Shown here one piece after another: positions 7,629 through 16,722 of a DNA stretch of 64,000 nt. Made by a program: the position numbers and the translations under genes. The stretch covers positions 110,538 through 174,537 of the forward strand of contig NZ_WKKA01000008.1 of NCBI RefSeq assembly GCF_009674885.1, in the 5' to 3' direction. This DNA is from Paracoccus sp. S-4012 (GTDB lineage: Bacteria > Pseudomonadota > Alphaproteobacteria > Rhodobacterales > Rhodobacteraceae). The notes beneath the pieces are model-generated. The model was not told the DNA's origin. It saw only the letters and a list, made by a program, of their open reading frames with translations, and did no database searches. Position 1 is the stretch's first letter. Each line of letters starts with the position of its first letter.

Positions 7629-8883
7629 TTTCACCGCTGCCATCCTTCTTGATCCACCAGGTCTGGATTCCGTTGTTGTGATAGACCGAGTTTTCGCCGC
7701 GAATCTCGCGCAGCGCGTCCTTGGTAGGCTGGACGTAGCCGGTCTCATCCATCGCGCGGGACTGCAGCAGCATCTCCTCGCCATCCCATGCGTGGTCGAG
7801 ATAGAAGCGCGTCATCGCCATCGGCGTGCCCGGCTGGGCGAGCCGCGCGGGGCGCCAGTTCTTGCCGCCGTCGAGCGACACGTCAACGCGGGTGATCGCG
7901 CCGCGGCCCGACCAGGCGAGGCCGGTGATGACCAGCGGGCCGGGGCCGTGCTTGATCGTCACCTGCGGGCTCGGCGCGGTGATGACCGACTTGGCGTCCA
8001 TCACCCAGGTCCATTTGCGCGAGGTGCCGTCGGCCAGCGTGTCGGTGTATTTGGAGGTCTCCTCGCGGCTCTCGACCGGGCCGGCGGTGACCTCGATGCG
8101 GCGGAGCCACTTGATCCAGAGGTTGCCTTCCCAGCCTGGCACCACCAGGCGGGCAGGATAGCCGTGTTCCTTCCGCAGCGCCTCGCCATTGGCCTTGAAC
8201 GCGACCATGACGTCGTCCAGCGCCTTCTCGATCGGGATCGAGCGCCCGTTGGACGACGCGTCGGCGCCCTCGACGAAGATCCACTTGCCCTCCGGCCTGA
8301 CCCCGGCTTCGGCCAGCAGCGTCTTCAGCGGCACGCCGACATATTCCATGTTGTGGATCATGCCATGGGTGAACTGCGACCCGTTCAGTTGCGCGCCCGC
8401 CCACTCCATCCCGCTGTTCGCCGCGCATTCGCAGAAATAGACCGCCTGCGTCCTCGGAAAGCGCTCGAGATCCTCGTAGGTGAAGATCAGTTCGCGATCC
8501 ACGAGTCCGTGGAGCATCAGCCGATAGTCGGGCTTTGCGATCTCGATCGCGCCCGAATGGTGACGCTCGAAGGCGCAGCCGGCGGGCGTGATCGTGCCGT
8601 CGAGCTGGTGGATCGGCGTGAAGTTGATCGAGCTGATGGTGTCGGCGGTCAGCCAGGGCACGTTGCGCCGGATGACGTCGCTTTCGAAGTGGATGGGCAG
8701 GCCATAGGGGGTCTCGTCGACGCCGTCGCCCAGAAAGCGCGCCCAGTCCTGCACCTCGGTGATCAGCGGATCGGGTGCCGGCTGAGCGCGCGCCATGGCG
8801 GCGGCGGCGGGCAGCGCGACCCCGGCGGCGAGCCCCGCCTGCATGAAGGCGCGGCGGCTGGGGCGCCGTGGTTGTCCGGTCAT
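7612..8883 (-). CDS. soxC: SoxC, molybdopterin subunit of sulfur dehydrogenase
   Basis: A 423-residue Tat-exported (SRRAFMQ) sulfite-oxidase-fold enzyme. With SoxD it oxidises the SoxY-bound sulfane sulfur. The molybdenum-pterin domain covers residues ~40-290, with the cofactor cysteine region YFCECAANSG around 149-157; the dimerisation domain follows (SGRGAITRVDVSLDGGKNW). The ATG at 8883 is preferred over 8901 because AAGGAGG lies between them. Length is normal and the frame is intact. It lies 14 bp after soxB and overlaps soxD. Since soxYZ are absent from this window, its carrier-bound substrate would have to come from elsewhere. Confidence 0.93.
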   Translation of the reverse strand: MTGQPRRPSRRAFMQAGLAAGVALPAAAAMARAQPAPDPLITEVQDWARFLGDGVDETPYGLPIHFESDVIRRNVPWLTADTISSINFTPIHQLDGTITPAGCAFERHHSGAIEIAKPDYRLMLHGLVDRELIFTYEDLERFPRTQAVYFCECAANSGMEWAGAQLNGSQFTHGMIHNMEYVGVPLKTLLAEAGVRPEGKWIFVEGADASSNGRSIPIEKALDDVMVAFKANGEALRKEHGYPARLVVPGWEGNLWIKWLRRIEVTAGPVESREETSKYTDTLADGTSRKWTWVMDAKSVITAPSPQVTIKHGPGPLVITGLAWSGRGAITRVDVSLDGGKNWRPARLAQPGTPMAMTRFYLDHAWDGEEMLLQSRAMDETGYVQPTKDALREIRGENSVYHNNGIQTWWIKKDGSGENVEVS

Positions 8884-8897
8884 GTGCTCGACCTCCT

Positions 8898-10588
8898 TCA
8901 AAGTCCCTTGATGGTGATGGGAGACGCTTCCGCGCGCGCCGTGACGGTGCCGGCGTTGCGAATGTGGTTCTCGACCACGTCCCAGATCTGCGGTCCCTCG
9001 GTGCCCTCGTTGACCAAGGCCCAGCCGCCGACGACATAGGTGCGCGAGGGGTCGATCGGGCTGCCGTCGCCGATCAGCCGCAACTCGCTGATCCGGCTGC
9101 CCATCGCCGCGGTCGGTTCGATCGTGTAGGCGAGGCCGCCGACGCGGACCATGTCGCCCCCCTGCTGGTAATAGGGATCGGCGTTGAAGATGTTGTCGGC
9201 CACGTCCTCCATGACCGTCTTCAGCGTCTCGCCGGTCATCTCAGTGCGGTAGCACTGGCCATAGGTCATCGAAGTGACCGAGTGGATGTCCTCGCGGGTG
9301 ATCGGCCCCGGCAGGACCGAGGCGCCCCAGCGGACGCCGGGCGAGAGCGCGATCTCGGCATCGCGCTCGGACAGGATCGCATCGCAGATCAGGTCGTCCC
9401 AGGAGCCGTTGAAGTTGCCGCGGCGGTAGAGGAGCTCCTCGGTCTCGCCGATCACCTCCTCCAGCTCGGCGGCGAAGGGCGCGCGCACCTCGTCGATCAG
9501 CGAGGCCATGTCGGCGTCCGGCTGGATCACGTCGGAAAAGACCGGGATCAGCTTGTGGCGGAAGCCCATCATCCGGCCGTCGTGCACGTCCAGGTCGACC
9601 CGGCTGACGAACTTTCCGTGCGAGCCGGAGGCGACGATGATCGTCTCGCCCACAAGGACCGGCTCGGGGATCGCGTCATGGGTGTGGCCCGACAGGATCA
9701 CGTCGATGCCCCGGACCCGCCCGGCCATCTTGTGATCGACGTCGAAGCCGTTATGCGACAGGCAGACCACCAGATCGACACTCTGGCCGCGCAGGTCGTC
9801 CACGACCGCCTGCATGCGCTCCTCGCGGATGCCGAAGCTGTATTCGGGGAACATCCAGTGGGGTTGGCGATGGGCAGGTAGGGGAAGGCCTGTCCGATGA
9901 CCCCGATGGAGAGGCCGCCCTTGTCGAAAATCCGGTAGGGCTCGAAAGCGGGCTCGTCCCATTCGACGTCGAAGATGTTGGCCCCGAGGAACGGGAACTG
10001 GCACATCTCGATCAGCTCCTGCACCCGCTCGGTGCCGAAGGTGAACTCCCAATGGCTGGTCATCGCATCGACGCCCAGCAGGTTCTGGACCCGCACCATG
10101 TCCTCGCCACGGGTTTGGAGGCTGGTATAGCTGCCATGCCAGGTGTCGCCGCCGTCGAGCAGCAGGGCATCGGGCCGCGCCGCCCGGATCGAGCGGACGA
10201 CCGTCGCAATCCGGTCGAAGCCGCCCATCCGGCCATAGGTCCGGGCAAGGGCCTCGAAGTCCGGATAGGTCAGCGCGTAGGCCTCGGGGCTGCCGGGGGC
10301 GATGCCGAACATCTTCTGGAAGGCTTCGCCGACGACATGGGGAACCCGCCCTGCGGCCTCGCCGACGCCGATATTGGTGTCCGGCTCGCGGAAGAAGACA
10401 GGCTTCAGATGCGCATGCGCGTCGGTGATGTGGATCAGGGTCAGGTTGCCGAAGTCGTCGAACTGCAACAGCTGGTCCTGGGTCAGCGCTTGTTGCGCCA
10501 TCGCCCTGGACCAGCCGGTCATCCCGAGGCCGGTCATGATCGCCGAGGTCGCAAGACTCGCCTGTAGGAATTCCCTGCGCGACACCAT
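8898..10588 (-). pseudogene. soxB: soxB, thiosulfohydrolase, frameshifted
   Basis: SoxB is the dimanganese hydrolase that releases sulfate from the SoxY thiosulfonate. The first part reads in one frame: Tat signal SRREFLQ, DAHAHLKP, GGDTWHGS, up to YLPIANP. The rest is in another frame (WMFPEYSFGIREE, SHNGFDVDHK, LSGHTHD) to the end. The break is at the G run 9860-9863 of the plus strand; one more C in the coding strand would restore IANP-WMFPEYSFG. All metal-ligand motifs are present across the two halves, so the lesion is a single-base loss or a homopolymer sequencing error. The start at 10588 has AGGTG just upstream. As read, translation would end shortly after ~245 codons of normal sequence. 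Confidence 0.9.
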
Positions 10589-10661
10589 GTAAACACCTGT
10601 CAATATTCAGGTATTGCCATCTTATAGGCGGAAGCCGCCGCGTTCTCGCGGCGGCTCGGGG

Positions 10662-10925
10662 TCAGTGGCGGACGGCGGGGGTCTCGACCGGCAGGCCCTC
10701 GCCGCGCGACGCGAGGTAGAGCTCGAGGTCGCGGAACTCCTGGCTGCCTTGCTCGAAGGGCACAGCGCGGGTGTCGCGGACGCAGCCGTAGAAGCGCTCA
10801 TGGATCGAGACCGACCCGGCCCCGTTGAGGCGGTAGAGCGGGAAGCCGTTGATCTGCCCCTGGCTCAGGTGGTCGGAACGGATGTTGTTGCCGAAATTGT
10901 CCTCGTGGCAATTCGCGCCTCGCCG
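10662..10925 (-). pseudogene. soxA: soxA 3' fragment (C-terminal ~85 codons only)
   Basis: Only the end of SoxA, the c-type cytochrome of the SoxAX complex, remains. It includes LSQGQINGFPLYRL, RFYGCVRDTRAVPF and the terminal YLASRGEGLPVETP; the conserved Cys that becomes the cysteine-persulfide haem ligand is probably that of FYGC. The homology starts at RRGANCHEDN, where the C-terminal haem motif should read CxxCH but the first Cys has been cut away. Upstream lies a short non-coding stretch with a promoter-like AT-rich patch and GGGAGA, not the rest of soxA. soxX, soxY, soxZ and the first two thirds of soxA are therefore missing. soxB follows 73 bp downstream. Confidence 0.85.
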
Positions 10926-11127
10926 GGCAGTTCTCCCTGGTGCCCACTCTACGGGCTGCGAACTCAAAGACAAGCATAATATTACGATCTTCGAATGCGT
11001 CTCGCGCGAAGCTCCAGCTTACAGCGGCACGGGGCAGGAGCGGTGATCGCTGGAATCGTCCCGAAAGTCCGCCTCGCGCCGCGGCCGGCCCCGGCGCGGG
11101 ATCGCCGCATTCCCGGCGGGGCCGCGG
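10926..11127 (-). promoter_or_regulatory. Stub of the soxX promoter/leader left by a deletion
   Basis: Between the DUF302 gene and the soxA fragment lies ~200 bp without a gene. Read on the minus strand it has an AT-rich patch (AATATTATGC, plus-strand complement at 10974-10983) in otherwise GC-rich DNA. About 40 bp later comes AGGGAGAAC, which looks like a ribosome site but has no start codon at the right distance. The simplest reading is that this is the control region and leader of the former soxXYZA genes, joined directly to the tail of soxA. The same ten bases occur upstream of soxR at 31172-31181. Confidence 0.45.
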
Positions 11128-11601
11128 CTACTCGATGGCGGTATCGACGATGCGCGTGAGCATCTCGTTCACGGGCGCCATCGCCTCGCCGGGATGGACG
11201 CGGTGGCCGACGACGATCGTTCCGGGCGCCTCGGCCGCCTCGTAGACGAAGATGCCGTAGGGGCAGAACTGGAGGGCGGAGAGATCGACCTCCATCGCCG
11301 CGCGCGAGACCGCGGCCGAGCAGAAGCTGAAGACGCTGGCATGGGTGAACAGGTCTTTTTCGCCACCCACGTCAGCCTTGGTCCGCGCCAGCATGTCACC
11401 CACATGGCTGGTGAAGTCGATCACGAGGCCCTCGTTGGTGATGGCCTGCTCGACGGCGAAGGCGACATCGTCAAAGCTGCCCTCGACGGTATGGGCGTAG
11501 GCCGCTTCCGGGGCGTCGGCGTTCTGGGCCAGCGCGGGTCCCTGCGCGAGCGCGCAGGTCGCAAGCGTGGTGAGGGCGGCGCGGAAGGTCATCCTGTTCA
11601 T
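11128..11601 (-). CDS. DUF302 secreted protein of the sox cluster
   Basis: A 157-residue protein with a signal peptide (ALTTLATCALAQGPALAQ), then the DUF302 fold: SFDDVAFAVEQAITNEGLVIDFTSHVGDML, followed by AALQFCPYGIFVYEA-like text and IVVGHRVHPG. DUF302 proteins are periplasmic or cytoplasmic single-domain proteins of unknown biochemistry that recur near sox and reverse dsr genes. The ATG at 11601 was chosen because GGAG lies 6 nt upstream; 11604 and 11613 are also in frame. It follows the thioredoxin-like gene by 27 bp, so they are probably co-transcribed, and it now precedes the soxXYZA deletion scar. Confidence 0.75.
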   Translation of the reverse strand: MNRMTFRAALTTLATCALAQGPALAQNADAPEAAYAHTVEGSFDDVAFAVEQAITNEGLVIDFTSHVGDMLARTKADVGGEKDLFTHASVFSFCSAAVSRAAMEVDLSALQFCPYGIFVYEAAEAPGTIVVGHRVHPGEAMAPVNEMLTRIVDTAIE

Positions 11602-11628
11602 CATACGCTCCATGTTTGTGCGTGATGG

Positions 11629-12054
11629 TCAATCGGTGGCGGAAACCGGCGCGGCGGTTTCGGCGGCCGCAGGGTCCGCGGACCAGCCCGCCCGGCCCAG
11701 CATCCCGTCGAGAAGCACCCAGAAGAACTCGTCCCCCGCGTAACCCTCAAGCCGGGCCACCTCGGTCCCGTCGCGGGTGAGGACGAAGGTCGGGGTGAAG
11801 GCCGGGCGCCGTCCGGTGAGGGTCACGTCGGCAGGCAGCGGCGCGGTGATGTCGAGCCGCCGCAGCGGCGCAGCCTCGCCCTGGGCCGTCTTGGGATAGA
11901 TCGGCGCGATCTCCTCGTTCCACTGCTTGCAGTAGATGCAGCCCTCGCGCTCGAACATCAGCAGTTGCAGCGGATCGGCGGCCGCGATGCCTGCCGACAG
12001 CACGAGCATGGACAGGATTGCCGGAAGGCGGGTGAAAAGGGACATGCGGGGCAT
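11629..12054 (-). CDS. soxS: SoxS-like periplasmic thioredoxin
   Basis: A 141-residue exported thioredoxin-fold protein. The signal peptide LPAILSMLVLSAGIAAA is followed by LLMFEREGCIYCKQW with a CxxC active site, then FTPTFVLTRDG (cis-Pro loop) and YAGDEFFWVLLDGML, which match the SoxS proteins of Paracoccus-type sox clusters. SoxS reduces and reactivates the SoxY carrier using electrons passed by SoxV. It is divergent from soxV across 115 bp. An in-frame ATG at 12045 is an equally possible start. The name SoxW is the main alternative. Confidence 0.72.
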   Translation of the reverse strand: MPRMSLFTRLPAILSMLVLSAGIAAADPLQLLMFEREGCIYCKQWNEEIAPIYPKTAQGEAAPLRRLDITAPLPADVTLTGRRPAFTPTFVLTRDGTEVARLEGYAGDEFFWVLLDGMLGRAGWSADPAAAETAAPVSATD

Positions 12055-12062
12055 ATTCGTAT
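12053..12062. promoter_or_regulatory. Candidate SoxR operator between soxS and soxV
   Basis: ATATTCGTAT in the divergent soxS/soxV control region is the exact reverse complement of ATACGAATAT at 31239-31248 in front of soxR. Both sites are AT-rich islands in GC-rich DNA and lie in divergent sox promoters. ArsR-family SoxR repressors act on such regions in related bacteria; the binding itself is inferred. Confidence 0.4.
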
Positions 12063-12169
12063 ATTAGGTTCTTGCCAATCGTGCGCGGAAGAAGCCAGAC
12101 TTGCAAGCGTCATGGACGGGGCGGGGACCGGAATGCCGGCGGGGGCCGCGGGCCGGGATGGGGTGAGAC

Positions 12170-12907
12170 GTGCCGGAGATCTCATACGGTGGTGCGATCC
12201 TCGCGGGGCTTCTGTCCTTCCTGTCGCCCTGCATCCTGCCCATGGTGCCATTCTACCTGTGCTACCTGGCCGGCTTGTCGATGGCCGAGCTACGCGGCAG
12301 CGGCGAGATCGAGGCGGGTGCGCAGCGCCGGCTGGTCATCGGTTCGGTGGCCTTCGCCCTCGGCGTGACGACGATCTTCGTGCTGCTCGGCCTCGGCGCG
12401 ACGGCGCTCGGGGTCGCCTTCTCTCAATGGCGCACCGAACTGTCCTGGGTGGCGGCGGCGATCCTTGCCGCCTTCGGCTTCCATTTCCTCGGCGTCATCC
12501 GCATCCCGTTCCTCTACCGCGAGGCCCGGATCGAGGCCTCGGGCAACCCGGCTTCGGTCGCGGGCGCCTATCTGATGGGCCTCGCCTTCGGCTTCGGCTG
12601 GTCGCCCTGCGCGGGGCCGGCGCTCGCCGCGATCCTGTTCGTCGCCTCCGGTCAGGACGAGCTCTGGCAGGGGGCGAGCCTGCTGCTGGTCTACGGTCTC
12701 GGCATGACCTTTCCCTTCGTGCTGGCCGCCTTCTTCGCCCGGCCCTTCCTCGCCTGGGTCTCGCGTCACCGGCGGATCTTCGCATCGGTCGAGAAGGTGA
12801 TGGGCGCGATGCTGATCCTGTTCGCGGTGCTGATCGCGACCGACAGCGTCTACCGCATTGCGAGTTTCATGGTCGAGAACATGGACTGGAGCGCGACGAC
12901 GCTATGA
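12170..12907 (+). CDS. soxV: SoxV, CcdA/DsbD-type thiol transporter
   Basis: A 245-residue polytopic membrane protein of the CcdA family with six hydrophobic helices. The paired redox cysteines sit in SFLSPCILPMVPFYLCYL (helix 1) and GWSPCAGPALA (helix 4). It moves reducing equivalents from cytoplasmic thioredoxin to periplasmic partners such as SoxS/SoxW, which keep SoxY reduced. The start is GTG at 12170, preceded by GGGGTGA. It is divergent from soxS and lies 31 bp upstream of the first metallohydrolase gene, so the three plus-strand genes probably form an operon. Confidence 0.9.
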   Translation: MPEISYGGAILAGLLSFLSPCILPMVPFYLCYLAGLSMAELRGSGEIEAGAQRRLVIGSVAFALGVTTIFVLLGLGATALGVAFSQWRTELSWVAAAILAAFGFHFLGVIRIPFLYREARIEASGNPASVAGAYLMGLAFGFGWSPCAGPALAAILFVASGQDELWQGASLLLVYGLGMTFPFVLAAFFARPFLAWVSRHRRIFASVEKVMGAMLILFAVLIATDSVYRIASFMVENMDWSATTL

Positions 12908-12938
12908 GAAACCCGCGCCTCAAGAAAGGATTGTCCGC

Positions 12939-13865
12939 ATGATCGTCACCCGCCGCTTCGTCCTCGGCCGCAGCGCCGCGCTGCTCGCCGCCGCGGCCCT
13001 GCCGCTCATTCCCCGGCGGGCACGGTCGGTCACGACCATGACCCAGGGCGAGCTGCAGATCGACAGCATATCCGACGGCCATCTCGAGTTTCCGCCGGAT
13101 TTCGCCTTCGCCGCCATCCCCGAGGCCGAGCGCGCCGACCTGCTCGCCCGGTTCGGGATCGACCCGCAGGCAACGGTGCTCAGCCCGCTGAACGTCACGC
13201 TGCTGCGGCAGGGCGACCGGGTGGTGCTGTTCGACGCCGGCTCCGGCCCCGACTTCATGCCCACCGCCGGCCGGCTGCCCGATGCCCTCGCGGCAGTCGG
13301 CGTCGCGCCGGAAGAGGTGACGGATGTGCTCTTCACCCATGGCCACCCTGACCATCTCTGGGGACTTCTGGACGACTTCGACGAGCCGCTCTTTCCCGAG
13401 GCGGCGCTGAAGATGGGCGCGGTCGAGTTCGACTACTGGACCGATCCGCGGACCCTCGACACCATCGGCGAGGAGCGTCAGTCCTTCGCCGTGGGCGCCA
13501 TGCGACGGCTGAGCGCGGTCGCCGACGGGATCGAGCGGTTCGAGGACGGCGCCGAGGTGATGCCCGGCATCACGGCGGTGATGACGCCGGGCCACACGCC
13601 CGGACACATGTCCTTCGCGGTCGGGACCCCCGAGCAGGGCGTCTTCGTCATCGGCGATTTCGTCACCACCCAGGTCGGCTTCGCCCGTCCCGACCTCGGG
13701 ACCAGCACCGATCACGACCCGCAACTGGCCAGCGAGACGCGCGCCGCGATGCTGGCGCGGCTCGCCGACGAGGGCTGGCCGGTCATCGGCTACCATCTGC
13801 CGGATGGCGGCATCGGCCGCGTCATCCGCGACGGCGACGCGTTTCAATTCGAAGGGGAGCAATGA
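12939..13865 (+). CDS. soxG: Metallo-beta-lactamase-fold hydrolase, SoxG-like
   Basis: A 308-residue protein with a Tat-like signal (TRRFVLGRSAALLAAAALPLI). The zinc motif FTHGHPDHLWG (HxHxDH) lies near residue 137, followed by TPGHTPGHMSF and FVIGDFVT, a complete MBL active site. The Paracoccus sox operon ends with two metallohydrolases, SoxG and SoxH; the neighbour here resembles SoxH, so this is assigned to SoxG by position and fold. Their exact reaction is not settled. The ATG at 12939 is preceded by AAGAAAGGA. The stop overlaps the next gene. Confidence 0.65.
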   Translation: MIVTRRFVLGRSAALLAAAALPLIPRRARSVTTMTQGELQIDSISDGHLEFPPDFAFAAIPEAERADLLARFGIDPQATVLSPLNVTLLRQGDRVVLFDAGSGPDFMPTAGRLPDALAAVGVAPEEVTDVLFTHGHPDHLWGLLDDFDEPLFPEAALKMGAVEFDYWTDPRTLDTIGEERQSFAVGAMRRLSAVADGIERFEDGAEVMPGITAVMTPGHTPGHMSFAVGTPEQGVFVIGDFVTTQVGFARPDLGTSTDHDPQLASETRAAMLARLADEGWPVIGYHLPDGGIGRVIRDGDAFQFEGEQ

Positions 13866-13867
13866 GG

Positions 13868-14825
13868 ATGCGCTTCAAGGCAGCGTCAGCGGGCCTCGCG
13901 GCGGCGCTCGCGGCCACGGCCGCGCAGGCGGACGACACGCCCGACAAGTATCCGGGATCGGTCCTCTACAGCGCGCCGGTCGAGGTCGCGCCGGGCATCT
14001 ACAGCGCCATGGGTGCGACGCAGCCGCCGACCTACGAGAACGCGGGCCACAACAACAACCTCTCCTTCATCGTGACCACGGACGGGGTCGCGGTGGTCAA
14101 TGCCGGGGCCTCGTGGAAGCTGGCCGAGGCGCTGCACGAGGAGATCCGCAAACTCACCGACCAACCGGTCAGGCTCGTCATCGACGAAAACGGGCAGGGG
14201 CATGCGATGCTCGGCAACGGCTACTGGGCCGCGCAGGGCGTCCCGATCCTCGCCCATGAGGACGCCGCGGCCGAGTTCGAGAACGTCGACGGCCCGCGCG
14301 GCCTCGAGGCGCTGAAGGGCTACGCGCGCGAGAACGCCGAAGGCACGACGATCGTGCTGCCGACCGAGACCTTTGCCGATCGCAAGGAAATCCAGATGGG
14401 CGACACCCGGATCGAGGTGCTCCATCTCGGTCCGGCGCATTCGCCCGGCGACACCCAGGTCTGGCTGCCCGACAGCAAGGTGCTGATCGCGGGCGACATC
14501 GCCTTCTCGGAGCGGATGCCGCCGATCTTCCAGGGCACCTGCACCCTCCTGCTGGATCGAGACCTTCGAGACGCAGCTCGAACCGCTCGGGGCCGAGATC
14601 ATCGTGCCGGGCCACGGCTCGCCCACGGACCTTGCGACGGTGCGCCACGGGACCGTCGATTACCTGAAGGACCTGCGCGAGAAGATCAGCCAGCACCTCG
14701 ACGAAGGCGGCGATCTGGCGAGCGCCTACTATGTCGACCAGTCCGAATGGGCCTACATGGACACCTTCGAGGAACTGGCGACGAGAAACGCCGGGGTGGT
14801 CTTCTCGGAGATGGAGTTTGAGTAG
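13868..14825 (+). pseudogene. soxH: soxH-like zinc metallohydrolase, frameshifted
   Basis: A secreted MBL-fold protein of the SoxH / quinoprotein-relay metallohydrolase type. In place of HxHxDH it has ENGQGHAMLGNGYW, which I associate with this subgroup, followed by LHLGPAHSPGDTQVWLP and LIAGDIAF. The frame changes near 14556-14563: GTCT is followed by a wrong-frame reading, while WIETFETQLEPLGAEIIVPGHGSPTDL continues in another frame to the stop at 14825. A one-base gain or two-base loss would explain it. The reading frame ends without the final PGHG zinc ligand. The start is either 13862 (overlapping the previous stop) or 13868, which has better spacing to GGGGAG. Confidence 0.75.
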
Positions 14826-14828
14826 GCC

Positions 14829-15899
14829 TCAGGCGGTGGCACGGCGGACACCCTCGCGCGGCTGGTCCACCAGGTAATCCGTCGCCATGCCGCCGAGCCA
14901 CATCGAGAACAGCGCCACCCAGGCGGTCAGCGCGAAGATCGAGCTGCCGGAGACGCCGTTGCCGATCGAGCAGCCCCCCGCAAGCATGCCGCCGAAGCCC
15001 ATCATCACCGCGCCGAGGATCGCCCGGCGGGTCTGACCGGGGCTCTCGAAGGTCTGGAACCGCAGCGTGCCGCCGATCCATGCCGCCGCGAAAGCGCCGA
15101 TGAACACGCCCGGCACCAGGCCGATGTCGAAGCTCCAGCCCTGGAACGGGGCCAGCATCGCCATCAGGGTGTTGGCGGACGGCCCTGTAAAGGTCACCGA
15201 GGTCACCGACACCGGATCGAAGGCGACCTGCGAGAGGCTGTAGGTGAGGAAATACCCGATAGCCACGGTCACACCGACACCGGCGCCGAAGATCAGGATG
15301 CTCGGCCCGACCGCGTTTTTCCAAGCGAGGTATAGCGCCAGAACGGCGCAGACGCAGCCGAGCGCAAGCCCGGTCCACTCCGGCAGCCCCAGCCCGGCGA
15401 TGAGCTCGACGTTGCGGCCGTCGGGCGTCGTCCAGATCATGGCCAGCCGGTTCCGCAACTCGGCCAGCATGCCGTAAAGCGCCATCTGTGCGGTGACGGC
15501 GAAGACCAGCCCGGAGAGGATCGAGCGCAGGTTCCCCGTCGCGGCGAGAACCAGCAGCCGCCCCGGACAGCCGCGCGCAAGGATCATGCCGGCGCCGAAG
15601 ATCAGCCCGCCGATGATCGCGCCGCTGATGCTGCCGGTGACAGCGATCATCCGGGCCGTCTGCGGCTCGAACCAGCCGCTCAGGCGCGCGAACTGGACCC
15701 AGACGACAGCGGACGAGAAGGTGAGCAGCCAGACGGCCATCCGCGGGCCGAAATTTCCCCGCGCGAACTCGACGGTCGCGGCGCGCAGGCAGAAGGCCGA
15801 GCGCTGGGCCGCCGCGCCGAACAGGATGCCGACGATCAGTCCCGCGAGGGCCGCGGCGGGCAGGTCGCCAAGCGTTTCGGCGATTGCGGCAAGGTCCAT
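14829..15899 (-). CDS. YeeE/YedE-family sulfur transporter (SoxT-like)
   Basis: A 356-residue protein with about ten membrane segments and the two cysteine motifs of YeeE/YedE proteins, ILARGCPGRLLVLA and MLAGGCSIGNGVSG, which pass thiosulfate or related sulfur species through the membrane in characterised members. The ATG at 15899 follows GAGGAG by 8 nt; a longer open frame to 16061 is not needed. The gene converges on soxH (3 bp gap). A second, distinct family member lies beside soxR at 31721. It probably brings thiosulfate or a sulfane into the cytoplasm for signalling or assimilation. Confidence 0.82.
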   Translation of the reverse strand: MDLAAIAETLGDLPAAALAGLIVGILFGAAAQRSAFCLRAATVEFARGNFGPRMAVWLLTFSSAVVWVQFARLSGWFEPQTARMIAVTGSISGAIIGGLIFGAGMILARGCPGRLLVLAATGNLRSILSGLVFAVTAQMALYGMLAELRNRLAMIWTTPDGRNVELIAGLGLPEWTGLALGCVCAVLALYLAWKNAVGPSILIFGAGVGVTVAIGYFLTYSLSQVAFDPVSVTSVTFTGPSANTLMAMLAPFQGWSFDIGLVPGVFIGAFAAAWIGGTLRFQTFESPGQTRRAILGAVMMGFGGMLAGGCSIGNGVSGSSIFALTAWVALFSMWLGGMATDYLVDQPREGVRRATA

Positions 15900-16020
15900 G
15901 CCGAAGCTCCTCGTCACCCGGCCTGTCCTAGCAGCCGCGGCGTCACCGCGCCACCGGCCGGCGCCTGCGTCCGCCGTGTCATCGGGTCTCACCTGGAGCG
16001 GCCGGCGGCAACGGACTGTT

Positions 16021-16722
16021 TCAGCGCAACGCCGCTTGCGGCTGGAGCAACGCCGCCACACGATTCAGCGTCACCCCCGACAGGTCGGGGACGACCAGCT
16101 CGGCCGCCGACAGATCCTCGGCGCCCATGTAGCGCCCCGGCGCGACGATGCAGGCGATCCCCGCTCCCTGGGCGGAGCGCAGGCCGTTGAGCGAATCCTC
16201 GACTGCAACTGCCCGCCCCGGACCGATGCCCAGCCGGTCGAGCGCCAGCCGGTAGACATCCGGCGCAGGCTTCTTCGCCGCGACCTCGTCGCCTGCGGCG
16301 ATCACGTCGAAAAACCGCGAGGCCGGACGGTCGAAAAGCGCCAGGCTCAGCGCCTCGATGTTCGGGCGCGAGGTGGTGGTCGCGACGGCGAGCTTCAGGC
16401 CGGCCCGTCGCGCAGCCTCGATCAGCTCCGCCACGCCGGGGCGCGGCGCGATCGCGCCATGCGCCATCAGATCGGTATAGCGAAGCGTCTTGTCGGCGTG
16501 CAGCGCGGCGATGTCGAAGGACGCGGGATCGCCGCCCTCGTCGAGGATGAAGCGGGCCAGCCGTTCCTTTCCGCCCGTGGTCCGGAGCAACGCGCAGTAG
16601 CGGGCTGCGTCCCAGGACCAGCCGAGGCCGGCCGCTGCGAAGCAGTCGTTGAAGGCGCGGCGGTGCAGCTCCTCGGTCTCGGCCAGCGTCCCGTCGACGT
16701 CGAAGATCAGCGCCTCAAGCAT
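16021..16722 (-). CDS. cbbY: CbbY, HAD-family xylulose-1,5-bisphosphate phosphatase
   Basis: A 233-residue HAD hydrolase. Motif [19 protein letters not shown], motif II TTTSRPN, Lys in KKPAPDVY and motif [12 protein letters not shown] are all present. [11 protein letters not shown] is characteristic of CbbY, which destroys xylulose-1,5-bisphosphate, a misfire inhibitor of red-type RuBisCO. The start overlaps the 3' end of the epimerase gene by 8 bp, so translation is probably coupled. It is the last gene of the cbb operon. Intact. Confidence 0.9.
   Translation of the reverse strand: MLEALIFDVDGTLAETEELHRRAFNDCFAAAGLGWSWDAARYCALLRTTGGKERLARFILDEGGDPASFDIAALHADKTLRYTDLMAHGAIAPRPGVAELIEAARRAGLKLAVATTTSRPNIEALSLALFDRPASRFFDVIAAGDEVAAKKPAPDVYRLALDRLGIGPGRAVAVEDSLNGLRSAQGAGIACIVAPGRYMGAEDLSAAELVVPDLSGVTLNRVAALLQPQAALR

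Noticed and set aside
7384..9039. A 551-codon plus-strand open frame across soxD and soxC
   Set aside because: It is an antisense artefact; soxC and soxD on the minus strand have full family motifs.
9855..9870. Programmed ribosomal frameshifting in soxB
   Set aside because: No slippery heptamer or downstream structure stands out, and SoxB is not known to be made this way; a mutation or read error is simpler.
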